Part shown: piece by piece, positions 34,680 through 50,668 of the stretch
How positions within the stretch are numbered: the first letter of the stretch is position 1
Layout: every line of letters begins with the position of its first letter
Origin: Adineta steineri
Taxonomy: Eukaryota; Rotifera; Eurotatoria; Adinetida; Adinetidae
Reading direction: 5' to 3'
Length of the DNA stretch: 64,000 bases
Assembly: GCA_905250115.1 (NCBI GenBank)
Contig: CAJNOI010000076.1
Span: forward strand, 208,114 to 272,113
The notes under the pieces: generated by a model
Databases searched by the model: none
What the model saw: only the letters and a program-made list of their open reading frames with translations
What the model was told of the DNA's origin: nothing
Program-made: the position numbers and the translations under genes

Positions 34680-35899
34680 CAAGTATTCTTTTTTTTCTTC
34701 CTCAGGTGTTATTTTCTTGGTGCTTTGTTTTTCTTTTGTATTATATATTTCTTCATGTTGTATATTTTGATTATTCGAGTTTTTGAAACTGAGACAAATA
34801 AGTCTTACAATATTTTCTTTTTTTCTGAAATTCATGACAAAAAATCAAATGAATTTGTTTTTTTCTTCTTCTTCTTCTCATTAATCTGTGCAATATTATA
34901 ATGATGATTCATTTCTGATTAAAAGGATACATACATTGTATCAATAGTTGAGAATATGTTTATAATAATTCAATGACAAACCTTTTCATAATAGTATAAG
35001 TGATGATCTATTTCTTCGTTTGAAAATTTGCCGACAACGATGAAGTAGATGTAAACTATGTTTATGTTGTGCTTCTCTGCATTGTATTAGATAATAGAAC
35101 AAGATTATTTATTGTGATAACATTAATGATGATTCCTTGTTGATAGAATATTGTATTTACTAACTGTATGATTTTATAGATCAGTAATAATATTGTTATA
35201 TTATGTTAAGTCAAAATACATCTTATTAATCAATAAGATTTATATCTGAAATTCCTTTTTTTTCCTATGACTCTTAGATTATATTAAACTTGATAAAGAC
35301 AACTCTACAATTTATATGACAGTAATGACATTTAAGAAACATAATTGAGTTATTCATAATGACAATTGAAAGAATTACAATCATTGATAAATGGGTAACA
35401 ACAATCAACGTTTCACTTGTCAATAAATCATATATTGTTATATATTTTTGTAGGTAATAACATGAATATTGTAGCCATGTGCTTTACTTAGAAATGTAAT
35501 CATTCAATATACTTATATGAAAAACAAATTTTTTTTTTGTTATTTATGTAACTATAAATTATTGATGATTAGTTACCTCACTTGCGGCCTCTTTTAAATT
35601 CTTGCCTGTCAGATCAATTGAAACATGAATATTTAATATAGTAACGTTCAAAAATAACTGAAACTCGATTTTATACAACGATGTTTGAATTCTATGTGAT
35701 TGTCGAGACATCGTTCTCAACTTGACGTTGATTCTATTGCTTTTATTCTGATTGGATAAAAGTAGATTTTCACAGCAGCTACTAATATTTTGATAGTAAT
35801 GTTTTTTTTATTCTGAATGTATAGTGATTAATGATGCATTAACAATCCCTAATATTCACGAGCTTGATTCGAAGACAATCCAAATAGATAATTGAAATC
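34680..35899. other. Intergenic, no gene seen
   Basis: AT-rich stretch between two plus-strand genes. No exon or repeat was recognised apart from poly-T and CTT tracts. Confidence 0.6.
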
Positions 35900-38800
35900 A
35901 TGGCTCATTCGGAATTAACACAAAAAGATCGAGCATTTGCGGCTTCAGCTGGAGGTTAATATTTTGATTAAATATATATATATATACATTTATTTATTTT
36001 ATAGTTTCTGCAACACCCGCTACGACACCACCTCAAACACCACGACATGGTAGTACTGCTGATATCGAGTCAACTACTAAATTTGAATTGCCTCGATCAG
36101 CATACTATATAATATTCGTTGAAGGATGTGAAAGATTTTGCTTTTATGGTCTTAAAACAGTTTTACTCCTGTATTTTATGCATTTTCTTTCACTGAACAA
36201 AGATACATCTACAGCAGGTTATCATTTATTTTCATCAGCATGTTATCTTACACCAATTATTGGAGCTATTATATCGGATGGGTTTATTGGCCGTTATTCA
36301 ACAATATTATATTTATCATTTGTTTATTTACTTGGAACAGTCGTTTTAACATTAACAGCAATACCACAAATTGGTGGAAGAAACTTGTATATTTAATTTT
36401 AAATTTTTTTCTCATTTATGAAATATATAATTATAATTATTTCTTTAGGACTGGACCTATTATTGGCTTATCATTAATTGCTCTAGGAACAGGTGGAATA
36501 AAACCATGTGTTAGTGCCTTTGGAGCTGATCAAATATCAATGGCAAATGTAATATATAATGAAAAAAAATTAATGATAAATTTTATTTCTGTATTTTTAG
36601 CCTAAACAATTAAGTCGATTTTTTGCTTTTTTTTATTTTGCAATCAATTTTGGTTCATTAATTTCAACTCTATTAACACCTATTCTCCGAAGTATATTTG
36701 AACTATTTCATATTTTTTTTTACTATTCTATTTTCTAGGCAAAGTTAGTTGTTTCGGTTATGATTGTTATTCATTAGCTTTTGGTATTCCAGCAATATTA
36801 ATGTTAATATCTATAAGTAAAGATATGAGGAAATTTTTTTCATTTATTTCATATGTATATATATTTATAGTCATATTCATTATTGGTACACCATTATATA
36901 AACGTATTCCACCGAAAGAAAATATAATTGTTAAATTTATAGCAATTATTTTAGTAATTATCAATATTGATTGTTAGGAAATTTATTTTATATACTTTTT
37001 TATTAATAGCGTGCCATACGCAATACATTTTCTGGCTCATCATCAGGACGACGAGAACATTGGCTTTATCGTGCAGATGATAAATATAGTGTAAGTAAAA
37101 GATAACAGAATTTAGAATTATTTAAGTAGTTTATGATATCATTCTGTAAAGCATGAAGAATAAATATGTACTTATATAATGTTCTTATCAGCAGAGAGTG
37201 TTAGATTAACATCGGAAATTCTACACTTTACTGTATAATTAGAAAAAAAAGTGAACTTACAATTCCTTATTTCTCAAACTTTTGATATCTAAATAAATTT
37301 TCAATTTTAGCTTATGATTTATCACTAAATATAATATTTATGTTGAAGTTAATTGGTCTGAATAGCCCTTCCATAATTTTGAAAGAACGTGACTTTTCAT
37401 CACTGTCAATTAACGATATAAATGTTCGATTTTCTTCACATGATTATCTAGCTAATTTCGTTACTTATTGTATGAAGGGTGACATAAATTCAAAAGCTAT
37501 TTCCATTCAATATGAACACAAAAATAAATAGATGTTGTCATCTAAAGATATGTGAACTTGAACTTGTATCTAGATTCTGATTCAAAAAAAAATCAATGAA
37601 TTCTAATTAGTACTAAAAGACTGAATTATTCTTATTTTAAAAATATTCAAATTTGATTATAATGAATAAAAATTAAGCTTTAATCTATTAATTTTTAGGC
37701 GGATGATATCGAAGATGTTCGCTCAGTTCTTCGCGTATGTCTTTTATTTACACCAATTCCAGTTTTTTATGCTTTATTTGACCAATCCGGTTCACGTTGG
37801 ACCTATCAGGCAACATTAATGAATGGTAGTCTTGTACGTATATTTATGAAATAAATAAAAAAGAAAAATATAATTTTGAAATTCTAAGGGTCCATTTGGT
37901 ACAATTCAACCTGATCAAATGCAAGCATTGAATAGTTTATTTGTACTTCTATTTATTCCACTTTTTGAAGAAGTTATTTATCCAGCATTTGCTCGTTGTA
38001 ATTTATTAATCAGGTTAACGAAAAACAAAATATAAAATGAAAAAATATATATATAAATATTTCTTTAGACCATTACAACGAATGTTTTGTGGATTGATTA
38101 TTATGATGTTTGCTTTTATTGTTGCAGCAATGCTTCAACAAGCAATCGATGTATGCATATAAGAATTTCTTAATTTTAATTGTTAATATATTCATTCATT
38201 GTAGTTAAAGTCAAATGCTATGCCAGTTCGTCGACATACAAATATATATAATGGTTATAATTGTACAATAACTATGAATACAACATTAAAAATTGATCCT
38301 AGAGAAGTAAGTTTTAGCTTTTTTTTGTAAGGAAAGATTTTGAATTTTATTTTAGGTTGCACCTATTTCATGTACAAAATTACTTCGGGAAGGATTAGTA
38401 TTAACTTCAACATGTAACGGCGCTTTTGTTCACTTTCAATTAGCTACTGATGAAATTTGTCCATCAATTTTAATTATATCTGAACTTAATGACGAATCAC
38501 GTGGACAAATGATGGGAGTTACATCAGTAAATAAAATAATAATTATTATTAACTTACTATTTTAATTTCTATTTTTTTAGTTATCAAATTCATTATCAAA
38601 TCAACGTGGTGTTAAAGAATTTGCTCTATTACGGTATAGAAATCTAAATTAAAATTATTTATTTCTATTTCTTCATATTTTTTTCTAGCATGGTTTCATT
38701 GGATGGTAAACAAACAAAAATACAAACAATACCAAATAAATATCAATATGACATAGAAAAAAAATTGTTACCCACAGCTTATCAATCGGTTTTTCCGACA

Positions 38801-40627
38801 GAGTTAGTAGTCTTTTTCTTTTGTGCGAACATGAACAATTTTTCTAAATAATATTTTTTATTTAGTTATCGAATTGAAGATTTAGTTAGTGGAAAACAAT
38901 CTGTGAAATTATTTGATGTGCATACAACCGCTGTTTATACAGCTCTTCTTCATACTACAGATGATAATAAGGTTAGTTAAATATTTTGTATAAAATAATT
39001 TTAAAAGATAAAATCTACAAATAGCTTCATATTCTACGAACATATACTGGGATATTACTGAGTAATTTTTTGTAATAATGCACTGAATGAATTAGATTCT
39101 AACAGCTACCATTACGCACCACGTGTATTCATTCTATTTAATTTGAATACAAATCTAATATCATTTATAGATATAACGTATTAAAAAACTTTTGTCACAA
39201 TTTAGTAATAGAGAGAAGAAAATAATATGATCTATACTTTCAAATTCCGAATGAAAATATTGTTCATATATATGTAGTTTAATAGAATATTGTGCTGTGA
39301 GTTCTTCTGAATGTTCTCTGATCATTTTATTGCGCATTTACATTAATGAAAATGTTCAGTTATTATCATAAAAGTTAAAGTAGTTGCTTTTATCTTAAAC
39401 ATTGTTAAGTTTGTTGTTTTTTACATGATTGTCATGTTACCCATAGCATCTTGATAGTTATGAGTTATCAGACTAAAAAATCATTTAAACATGAGTTTCA
39501 AAAACCTTATAAATTGACATCCATCATTTTCGAACATTAGTTTTTATTTATGGGACGTATTGAGAATTCTTTTAAGATTTTGTCTCATTGAAGTTTAATG
39601 CATTCTATTATATTTATATATCATGTTGTTTTACATAAGAACAGACTTTTAAGTAATGTATGTTATAATTTATATGCTGAAGTATATTTTCTTTTGTTTT
39701 TTAACTCAAATGTATCACTTGAAAATTATTGATACCTATGTAGATTTTATTATCAATAGGAATATTGTTAATATCTATTTGATAAAATCATGACTATCAG
39801 CGACTAAAAGAATAGAAAAGTAAATACCTGTAGCTACATAGGTCAAAGAACATATAATTCGATAAAGTGATACTAAAAACTTTATGAACTTTGACAGATA
39901 TTTCTTTATTATTTATAAAATACAAAGGAGTAAAAATTAATATTTGAAAGTAACACTAACGGCACGGCGTCATATAAACTATGATTTATATAAAAAAGAA
40001 TTGTCATAGTATTTGCTATCAGCTAACTACTCACGTCTGGTAATTTCTCAGAGGTAATAAATATTTTTAATAACATATAATAAATAATAAATGATAGGCA
40101 AACTTTTTTGAATTCAATTAAAAAAAGACACATAATAAAATCTGTTTTTTTTTCTTCTTCTTTTAGTTACATACCGTTCTTTTTGAAGATGTTCCACCAT
40201 TTACAGTACATATTTTATGGCAAACAGTTCAATATGCTCTTATGACTAGTGCAGAAATGCTTGTTAGTATTACAGGTCTTGTATTTGCTTATTCTCAAGC
40301 ACCAAAACGTTATAAATCAGTAATTATGTCAGCATGGTTATTAACTTCAGCTATTGGTGATTTAATTGTTGTTTTCGTCGCTGAAGCTCGTATGATTAAA
40401 GATCAAGTATGAAAAAAAAATTTTGTATTAAAATAAAAAATAAAATTTTTATATTTTAGGCACTCGAATTTGTGTTTTTCGCAATTTTAATGGCATTTGC
40501 AACATTTATTTTTGGTTTTCTTGCTATTCATTACAAAGATCGTAATCCACGAGCTGATGAAGCTGATGAAGATCAACAATTAATTCTTGATAAAAATACT
40601 TCTGAACCTGATCAACTCATTCAATAA
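35900..40627 (+). CDS. Proton-coupled oligopeptide transporter, SLC15/POT family
   Basis: MAHSELTQKDRAFAASAG begins at 35900. A Thr/Pro-rich cytosolic stretch precedes TM1, which holds the proton-coupling motif EGCERFCFYGLKTVLLLYF (family ExxERFxYYG). Following PTR2 signatures are CYLTPIIGAIISDGFIGRYS and ALGTGGIKPCVSAFGADQ. FYFAINFGSLIST and PIPVFYALFDQSGSRWTYQA mark TM5 and TM7. A large extracellular insertion between TM9 and TM10, as in animal SLC15A1/A2, is rich in beta-type sequence. The last helices include MTSAEMLVSITGLVFAYSQA and SAWLLTSAIGDLIVVFVAEA. The tail ends DQLIQ. It should import di- and tripeptides with protons. About 17 exons; two long introns (37091-37698 and 38972-40166) show no gene. 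ERF is followed by CF rather than the usual SYY/FYY. Confidence 0.92.
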
Positions 40628-41006
40628 TCAAAACGCAATACAACGAATCTCATATTCCAGTATCCGCAATTGTTGTGATGTAAATCTGTATTAGATTTTT
40701 GTTTTATTTTATAATCTGACAAATTCAACTGATCTCTCTAACAAAAAAAATAAGATAATAACTCATTTTAATCTGTATTCGTTGTGAAATTATTTAACGT
40801 ATATATATACTAATAAATCTAATTATTAATAATTAAAAAGAAAATAATTGATTATATGCTTACATGGAAAAATGTTATTCGTATTTATTTCTTATTCTCT
40901 CTCCCCTTCTCATCCACACATTTGATTTCTTATATATGTTTTAAAAAGCAACGAATATATATAACAATAAGATAGATTTTAGTTTAAAATTTTGTGTATT
41001 TATTTT
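40628..41006. other. Convergent intergenic region
   Basis: Short AT-rich 3' flanks of the transporter (+) and the neuropeptide gene (-). Nothing else seen. Confidence 0.6.
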
Positions 41007-41395
41007 TTATTCATTCAATGTCGACCGAATTGAACGACGACCAACACGTGGTAACATAATAATACGTTTCGACAATTGTACATTGTCAGGATTATCTTGT
41101 TTATTTTGATAGAATTTATGTTGTTGATGATGATGATAATTATTTAAATTTTCGGGAATATGAAATCGTCCAGATGCAACAGCATAATTATTGAGAAATG
41201 TATTATCGACCGATGCTTGATCTTCATCATCATCAGCATATACTGGTGAAGTACTGCTGATTCGAACAAATGTGCATAAGAACACAAAACAGATCATCAC
41301 TATAAATATAGATAAGATATATACATACATATTTGTAAAATTATTCGATCAATTAGCTTACATTTGATGACCCAACATGCTGCTGATGAACCCAT
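41007..41395 (-). CDS. Neuropeptide precursor, predicted IIMLPRV-amide
   Basis: Exon 1 (41362-41395) encodes MGSSAACWVIK. A 62 bp intron (41300-41361) is removed, and exon 2 continues LMICFVFLCTFVRISS, completing a signal peptide that the unspliced frame would disrupt. The propeptide is acidic then Asn/His/Gln-rich. Near the C-terminus, QLSKR is followed by IIMLPRVG and RR: a dibasic site, a seven-residue peptide, an amidation glycine and a second dibasic site. Processing would release one peptide ending PRV-amide. The C-terminal PRX-amide resembles neuromedin U/pyrokinin-type and small-cardioactive-type peptides, but the group is not certain. A tail SIRSTLNE follows. Total about 108 residues, typical for a single-copy precursor. 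Confidence 0.8.
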
Positions 41396-44300
41396 AGTTG
41401 ACTGAGAGAGTAAGTAGTTAAGACAGATAGGAAGAAGAAGAAAAATCTGAAGTAAATTTTTTTAATAATAATAATTTATAAACAATATAAAAAGAATAGT
41501 TGGTAATAAATGAATGTATATAAAAAAAGTCTAGAGTAAACGTATATAGTCTCTCAACAGGTACCGAGGAGAGCTCAATGAATATTCTCAATAATATCCC
41601 CTATTCTCGTTGTCTTTTTATCTCTCTATTTTTTCTCTGTCGTCGTTGTTTTCTCGTCTCACAAAATAGAGAAGAAAAAAGATCGAAGAATACTTCAGAG
41701 AAAAACTTTCTCTATATTTTTTTTGTTTTAATGAATATAACAATAAATATGTTCCTAATCCCTTGTGGATAACTACTTTATGTAGAGATAAAATGAAATA
41801 CCATCAATGCCTTAATTTTCCATACTTTTACCTTTAGCCCAAAGCTGACAGATCAATATCCGGTATATTATAAGTAATAAGTTTATGTGAACCTCAAGAG
41901 ATACTAGAGTGAGACACGCTACATGTAATCATTTGATTATATATCATACGTCCCACGTAGTTTTCTTAAAAGTTAGCTAATACACAATGAAAATACTTAA
42001 TCTTAATCATTTGAATTCTTGTTTTTATTTTAATTTTCGGATGAAAGACTCGCCGATATAATCTTACTTCTTCTTTTATTATTTATAATTTTTATCCTAT
42101 CAAACAAAATATTTCTTTTGACAGTCGATTAAAAATGAACATTAGAGTTTACACAGACAGAATGAACAATCCAGTTATTAGTATTATATTTCGAAAGGAC
42201 CTGTATATGAGGATCAGTCAATGTACCTATGTTGATACGTTTAATAAGTATTAGAAAAAAGGAAAAAGATATCTTGGCATATTGCGTATATATATTATGT
42301 ATCATGCTTATAGAATATCATAAATTTTATATTATCTAATTTTAATCCTCTGCAATGTTTACAAAGAAGGGAATATATTATATGAATCAACTATGCTCAT
42401 AATATTTGTCTTGGAATATTTTGACTTTTATTTCTATTCAAAAGCGAAATGCGAAGAATGATCATCATAAAGTTTTTTTTATTTTAAAAAATATGTTCTA
42501 TATTTTTTGCATTGAAGATATAGCAAGAAGAAGAATATTAGTGTGTCAACATGTCTATATTTTATTTTTAGTCAACTAACTACTAATGTCAACTAAACTA
42601 TATAATTTAAAATAATTCGTCTTGTAGATTATAGAAAATAATATTAACTCTATCAACCATTACCAAGAGAAATGACATACTTAATCATAGCAGAATAAGA
42701 TATAAGTGCAAATTAATGTACTGAAATAAATTTCTAACTACTATATTGTCTAAGATCAAGTCTCTTGCATTACCTAAGTGTTATTATAGTGTGAGTAATA
42801 TCAAAATATCATCGGTCTACAAACTGTTCAATGTTGCATATCTAATAACAAATTGATTATAATTAACTATATGATTTCCATCAGTATTATAGACATCATA
42901 AAAAAAGAGTTCGAATGAGTACGTTCTCAGAGTCAAAACATATAAATGATATTTTTCATTCATAGAATTATGAAATAAAAAAGAACAACATAGAAATAAT
43001 CCTCTTATAGTCAAGATGCTAATACATGTAAAAATCTTTCAAACGTAGGACCTTATGAATTTGACGATGCGTATATTTTAACTTCAAGTAGTGACAAACA
43101 CATTCAGTTGGACTGTTGATGTGATCATAGGATGATCTGCATATAAAAAGATGAATATAACTATATCACAATCAAATGCGATCAAAAGAAAAAAAAAAGA
43201 AAAGAATTTTTCTATTCTCAATCGAATAAGTTTTCTATTTATAAACAAAATCTCTATAGTATACGAAAATTAAGCTTAAAAATGAATATTATTTAGTTCT
43301 TAATTATTGATCAATCTTTGGCTACTTTATATCAACAATTCTTGTTTTTTTTCTATGGAAGTGATCGATTAATACATACTGAAAATCTTATATCCTATAA
43401 ATTCTATTTTTTTTTTCTAATAAATATGCTAAACAATTCATGGAAGAAAAATCGACTGTCTACCGGTATTTGCGTGATCTATTCAGGCATATTTTAATTT
43501 AATATTTACATAATTTTATCATAGAATATATATCTATATTTGTTTGTTTTTTATTAATTTGATCACGATTTATTTGAACTGATTCCTTGATTTTTTGTTT
43601 TGACTGTCAAATAAATATCAAGAGATTGAAAAATCATATAAAGACAATAAATCATGTTCATTTATCAATCTAATATTTTATATAATTAATATTATTTGTA
43701 ATAAATTTCATTGGTTTCTACATCTATTCTAATTACATTATCATAAACTTTCATCATTGATAAGACAAAAAAAAGCATAAATTACTACCGGTGCATTTTT
43801 TATTAATAAAGTTCTAAAAATAATTTGTGTTATCATATTGCTGCCAGTCTTATGTGATTCAATGTCATGTTACAGTACCTTTTATTGATATTTGTAGACA
43901 ACTAAAAAGGAAGATTGACATTTATATTTCAATATCTCAAGTTATTTTTCTTACATTACAGACCATAGGATAATTAGTTGTAATTCTGTATCATCAAGAT
44001 CAATGGTTTTATTGTAACTTTTTTTCGCAATGATCAGATCTGGGCGTATTAGTTAATTCTAAGAGCACAGTTTTGTATACTACCATTGTTGATCATTGTA
44101 TTTATAGAAGTTATAATTAATTGGGGAGATTCCTAAGTTTCTTTATTCAAAATATAGTCTTTTAATGGAACAATACTTAGTGCTCATTGTTCCAGAGAGA
44201 CACATCTGAATGAAAGAAAAAAAATTATTATAATAAATTAAATACTTATTTTCCATTGTATGGTTGAAAGAAAAGACCTATTTTATATAAGTTCATAAAG

Positions 44301-45658
44301 TACACGATAGATTCCTATTTCTAGTCAATTCTAGACTGTTTACATCATGAAGCAATAATTATCACTAGCTAAAGAATATGAATGCAAGTCACCATTTGAC
44401 GACTATGATACATAATGAAAAACATTCGTAATATATAATCGAAATAATACAATTCACATCACGAAGTTATATTGAATCAGGAAACTCATTTTAATAAGTA
44501 ATTATAACATACAAATAATATATATTAAACTTGGATTAAGTCGAATTGAATTAGAAAATTCATTTCTATAAGCAGAATATGTCAAATAAAGATATCATCA
44601 GTATGAAAATCTATTCCAATAAGTTTATCTTGTCACAAAACTGCATAATTTAGAGAATCATAAGCATGAATATTTTTTACACAGAATTATGACAAGTAGC
44701 AATATTGAAAATGAACTTTAAATTGATATATAAATAAAGCCAAAATGATGTCATTAAAATAAAAGAAAGTTTTCCAAGGTCTGTAATATTCAATAAATCA
44801 ACTATGTCTTACTAATTTTCTAATGTTATACAAAAACGAATTAAAATTAATGTTAATTTATATGATAAAAATATTCGACTGTAATATTTTATGAAAAATT
44901 TTTTGCATTATATTTTAAATCAATATTCCTTAACGATGTCAAAAATAAATTAACAGGTTATAGTCATATCATTTATAGTGAAAAAAAGAATAAGTAGAGA
45001 AATTTTCAATTAATTCGATTAATCTGGATATCCTTGGAATTAAAACAAGTTCTAGTAATATTTCTAGTTAACGGAAGAGATCAGAGTGTAAGTATACTAA
45101 AACAATTTTCAGTAGAGCAGCACATGGAAACAAATCTGCTAATGAACTAGTTTAGTATTTATAGTATTCATATGAGCATTTCTTAAAAATTAGTTGATTA
45201 AATAATTACAAGGATCCTGGAGCAGAATTGGGACCGGACCGGACCGGCCGGTCTTCACTGGTCTCTTTTTCAATTTTTAAAAGTTTTTAGGGCTAAAAAC
45301 TTGCCTATTTTGCTCATTTTTAACGAGTTTCATGTTATCAATCGTTAAGAGATATGATCCTGAAGGTTTTCAATTGATACATTTTCACTCACTATCGAAA
45401 TTTCAGTTTTATACATTCATTAAAACTTCTCCATCCTCAGAAATCTTAAATAACATGTCTAATTTAAAAATGATATATTTTAGCTCACTTTATCAATCTG
45501 TTTACATAATATCGTCATTTTTGTAGATTGTGATGCTTTTCAGCGGTATTAAATAGTTATTTTAGATAAAAATAGATCAAACTGATCAATCTTAAGAAAA
45601 TTTTATTACTGTTGAAAAAGTCTCAGCTAAAACATAGTTAGATGTTGTGAGTTCTTAG
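41396..45658. other. Long gene-free stretch
   Basis: AT-rich with no supportable exon. The only compositional exception is 45231-45253, a GGACC tandem repeat ending in the perfect palindrome GACCGGCCGGTC. The sequence just after it resembles part of the RPS5 long intron, suggesting a shared old repeat. Confidence 0.5.
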
Positions 45659-47877
<2,219 letters not shown>

Positions 47878-47927
47878 GGGTGTGAGCTAAGAGAAAAGAC
47901 ACCCACACCCACCCACACCCACACCCG
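47878..47927. repeat. Telomere-like foldback repeat, copy 7, at pseudogene breakpoint
   Basis: The plus strand reads GGGTGTGAGCTAAGAGAAAA, then GACACCCACACCC and further CCCACA units. It closely matches copy 1 and stands exactly where the p97 N-domain coding should continue. Read on the minus strand it gives TGTGGG units, then TCTTTTCTCTTAG and CTCACACCC, the last possibly in frame with the pseudogene. Confidence 0.85.
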
Positions 47928-48053
47928 ATAATAGATAGGGTTCAGTTCGGTCACTTTTATCTGATTGTGATTGGTCATAGAATGGAAAAAAAGTTCTTTT
48001 ATTCGACACGATATTGTATTGTTTACATTCTTTTTATTATCCAGAAGTACTAA

Positions 48054-48227
48054 CCCAGGTCAAACAAGCGCGATCGTAAACGATCGTATTTTGCCGTATT
48101 ACCTAAGACCGTATTATGATCGTATGTCTCCGTGCCGTAAACGGTGAAATACGGTCGTATATGGTCGTATTTTTTCCGGATACGGTCGTATTCAATCGTT
48201 TACGAAATTTGTAATAATCGACCTGGG
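48054..48227. mobile_element. Small inverted-repeat element with CGGTCGTAT repeats
   Basis: The ends CCCAGGTC and GACCTGGG are exact complements, and both arms carry CGTAAACGAT further in. The 174 bp interior repeats ACGGTCGTAT, GGTCGTAT and related GATCGTAT words several times. No target duplication was seen. Probably a non-autonomous element. Confidence 0.55.
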
Positions 48228-48355
48228 AAGAGATTTTCGTAAAATTTTGAATAGTTGAAAAAAAAAGTATCTAATAGATATAATATGAATTTTGAAAAAT
48301 ACTTTATTTTATTTTTAGAATAACTATAATAAACAAAAAGTGGAAGATAAAAATA

Positions 48356-49168
48356 TGAGCACGGCCAAGCATTACGAAATTTCATTTTTTAACTTGTGAG
48401 ATATGTATCTCCTCAATAACAAGAGAAAATTTTCTGAAATTTTTACCATATATGTAATAGATTAACTAGCTGTACTAGCAGTAAAAATTTCACTGACTTA
48501 TCGCGAGCCATAACGGAATTATATGAAAAACATCGCTCGTTACGGAATATCAAAAATGGACAAAATTTTGAGGGAGGACTCAGATTTCAACATTTTTCTC
48601 CGAAACGAAGTGACACATAAATGAACGTTTTATACATAGATTGTTCAGCTTTTCACAAGCTCTTAGAATATCATGTCACTTTCTCTGTAAAACATTTCCT
48701 TTAAATAAGACGACTTAAAAGATTGAACGTTACGGAATTTCAGATGTTACGGAATTTCGCCGTTTTTCTCTTTTTCTGTGAGGGACAATTTAGTGACATT
48801 TTTATAATAGTTTTAAGTATGAAATCTAACTTTTTTCATTCTGTAGCGATTAAGAGTATTGTTTTCTATAAATTGACTAGTTCATTTTCGTGTTTGTCTC
48901 AAAATTTCATAGAAAATTATATTCATTATTTTGACAAAAATGAAAATTTTCAAAATAAAAAAAAAAGCGAAATTTCGTGATTATTCGTGTTTTTAAACTC
49001 GTAGGAACGGAAAATGATATTTGTTTTATATGTCAGCTGAGTAATTCAGAATGTCGAACAAACTTAATAATATTTCAAGATCATAATTTCTGTTAAAAAA
49101 ATTTTTTTCTATATATTACTGATTTTTGAACTTCACCAGTGAAGGGGACCGTTAGCTGGCCGTGCCCA
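48356..49168. mobile_element. MITE-like element with TA flanks
   Basis: The left end TGAGCACGGCCAAGC and the reverse-complemented right end TGGGCACGGCCAGC are near-identical. TA stands directly outside each end (48354-48355 and 49169-49170), as for Tc1/mariner-type insertions. The 813 bp interior repeats GTTACGGAAT-type words (near 48540, 48729 and 48744) and has no transposase, so it is non-autonomous or decayed. Confidence 0.65.
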
Positions 49169-49170
49169 TA

Positions 49171-50668
49171 TATTTCTATTACATAATTATTGCAAATTTA
49201 TTATGAACTTATTTTTTACGTTTGTTTTCTTTTACTAACTGCTTATTTTCTTTTATTGCACTGGAAAGAATCATCATTGGATAAGTGTCGTTTTTTATAA
49301 AAACTATATTGTACATCAAATAAAATATTTTAACTTCTATTTTAATTGAATTGTTGGCTGTTGATGATTTTAGACAGGCACTTTTTTTTAAAAATATTTA
49401 CTACTAATCCAATTCAATTTAATTAGTGATTTTATATTAAAATAAAATTAATATATAGATTAACAGTGCACAATCGAATCATCATCGATCAACATAGTAG
49501 GCCAATACAACTCAAAACAGATCAATTCATTCGGCTAATCTTCATTCAAAAGTATTTCAATAAATGGATATTTTCATTTGTATTTTATCTGAAAGTTCAC
49601 TTGTTAAACGGTACACCTTTGAGAAATCTCAAGCATTTTCTTTTATATAATTGTATTTGTTCTGATAATTTAAGGGTGTAGATGTAGAATGAATGAATAC
49701 CCACCCTCATTTCTTAAAATCATCTATAACAATATCATTATAGTGAGATTATCTACCAAAGTAAAATCACTACTTCGTCATAATGAACAAATTTCATTCT
49801 TTTGATGATAGTTTCAGACAACTATAATACTGATGAGATCAGAGTACGTCATCAACGATATGTATTGAAAAATTCCAATAGAAACATTTTCTGAAATATT
49901 CATGCATGAGTTTCATTCAAGAGGGAAAATGCGTATTTTAAAGCATAAAGTAACTTAAAGTAATGCAAAGTAGCATAAAGTAGCTCGAATTCACTTGAAG
50001 TGCAAAAGTACGCATTTTCCTCCTTGGATAACCGTCAGAAAGTATTCATGTAAAAAGAGAGGGATACATAGATGCTGGTACTTGTCTTATATGATTGTAT
50101 ATATCAGAACTAGTTTGTATTTATATGGGTACGAGCAAACAGGTTTGCGATATGCACATCAGATTTGGATTTACTATAGAATAATAGAAAACTGCTACAA
50201 TATTTCTACAAATGATGTTAATATTAGTTACTAAGATATAATTAATTCTACTATTTAAAATTTAGTTATTTATTGAAGTACATCATGCTGATTTTGATGT
50301 CATTACATTATACAAATGATAAAAGAAAATACAATAGTCTCATTAACACAATATCAAATTAATGTTAACAAAATTCATTCTATCTATAAATACATTTCAC
50401 GGAAAATTATCTAACGAGGGTCGAATGATAACAGCAAAATTTATTAAATATTTAAAGAAATTTATCTCAAGTATTAATTCATATATATGTAACTGGCAAA
50501 TCATAAGATGATGATTATTTTTTACATAATTCTTTTGTTGATTGTTTCCCTTGAAAAATAAGCACAAGTTATTGTAAAATGTTAGTTATTTGACTCGAAT
50601 TTTTACTATGATAGCATACAGTACCTGAATAGTTTTGATAGATTCGAATAAAAAAATTGTAATAAAAA
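49171..50668. other. Intergenic with a small inverted-repeat element
   Basis: No gene. At 49918-50026 a 109 bp segment has ends CAAGAGGGAAAATGCGTA and, in reverse complement, CAAGGAGGAAAATGCGTA, with repeats of AAAGTA-type words inside; a likely tiny MITE. The rest is AT-rich. Confidence 0.55.

Noticed and set aside
48723..48980. 85-codon ORF inside the TA-flanked element
   Set aside because: No transposase motif and composition typical of AT-rich chance reading; the element appears non-autonomous.
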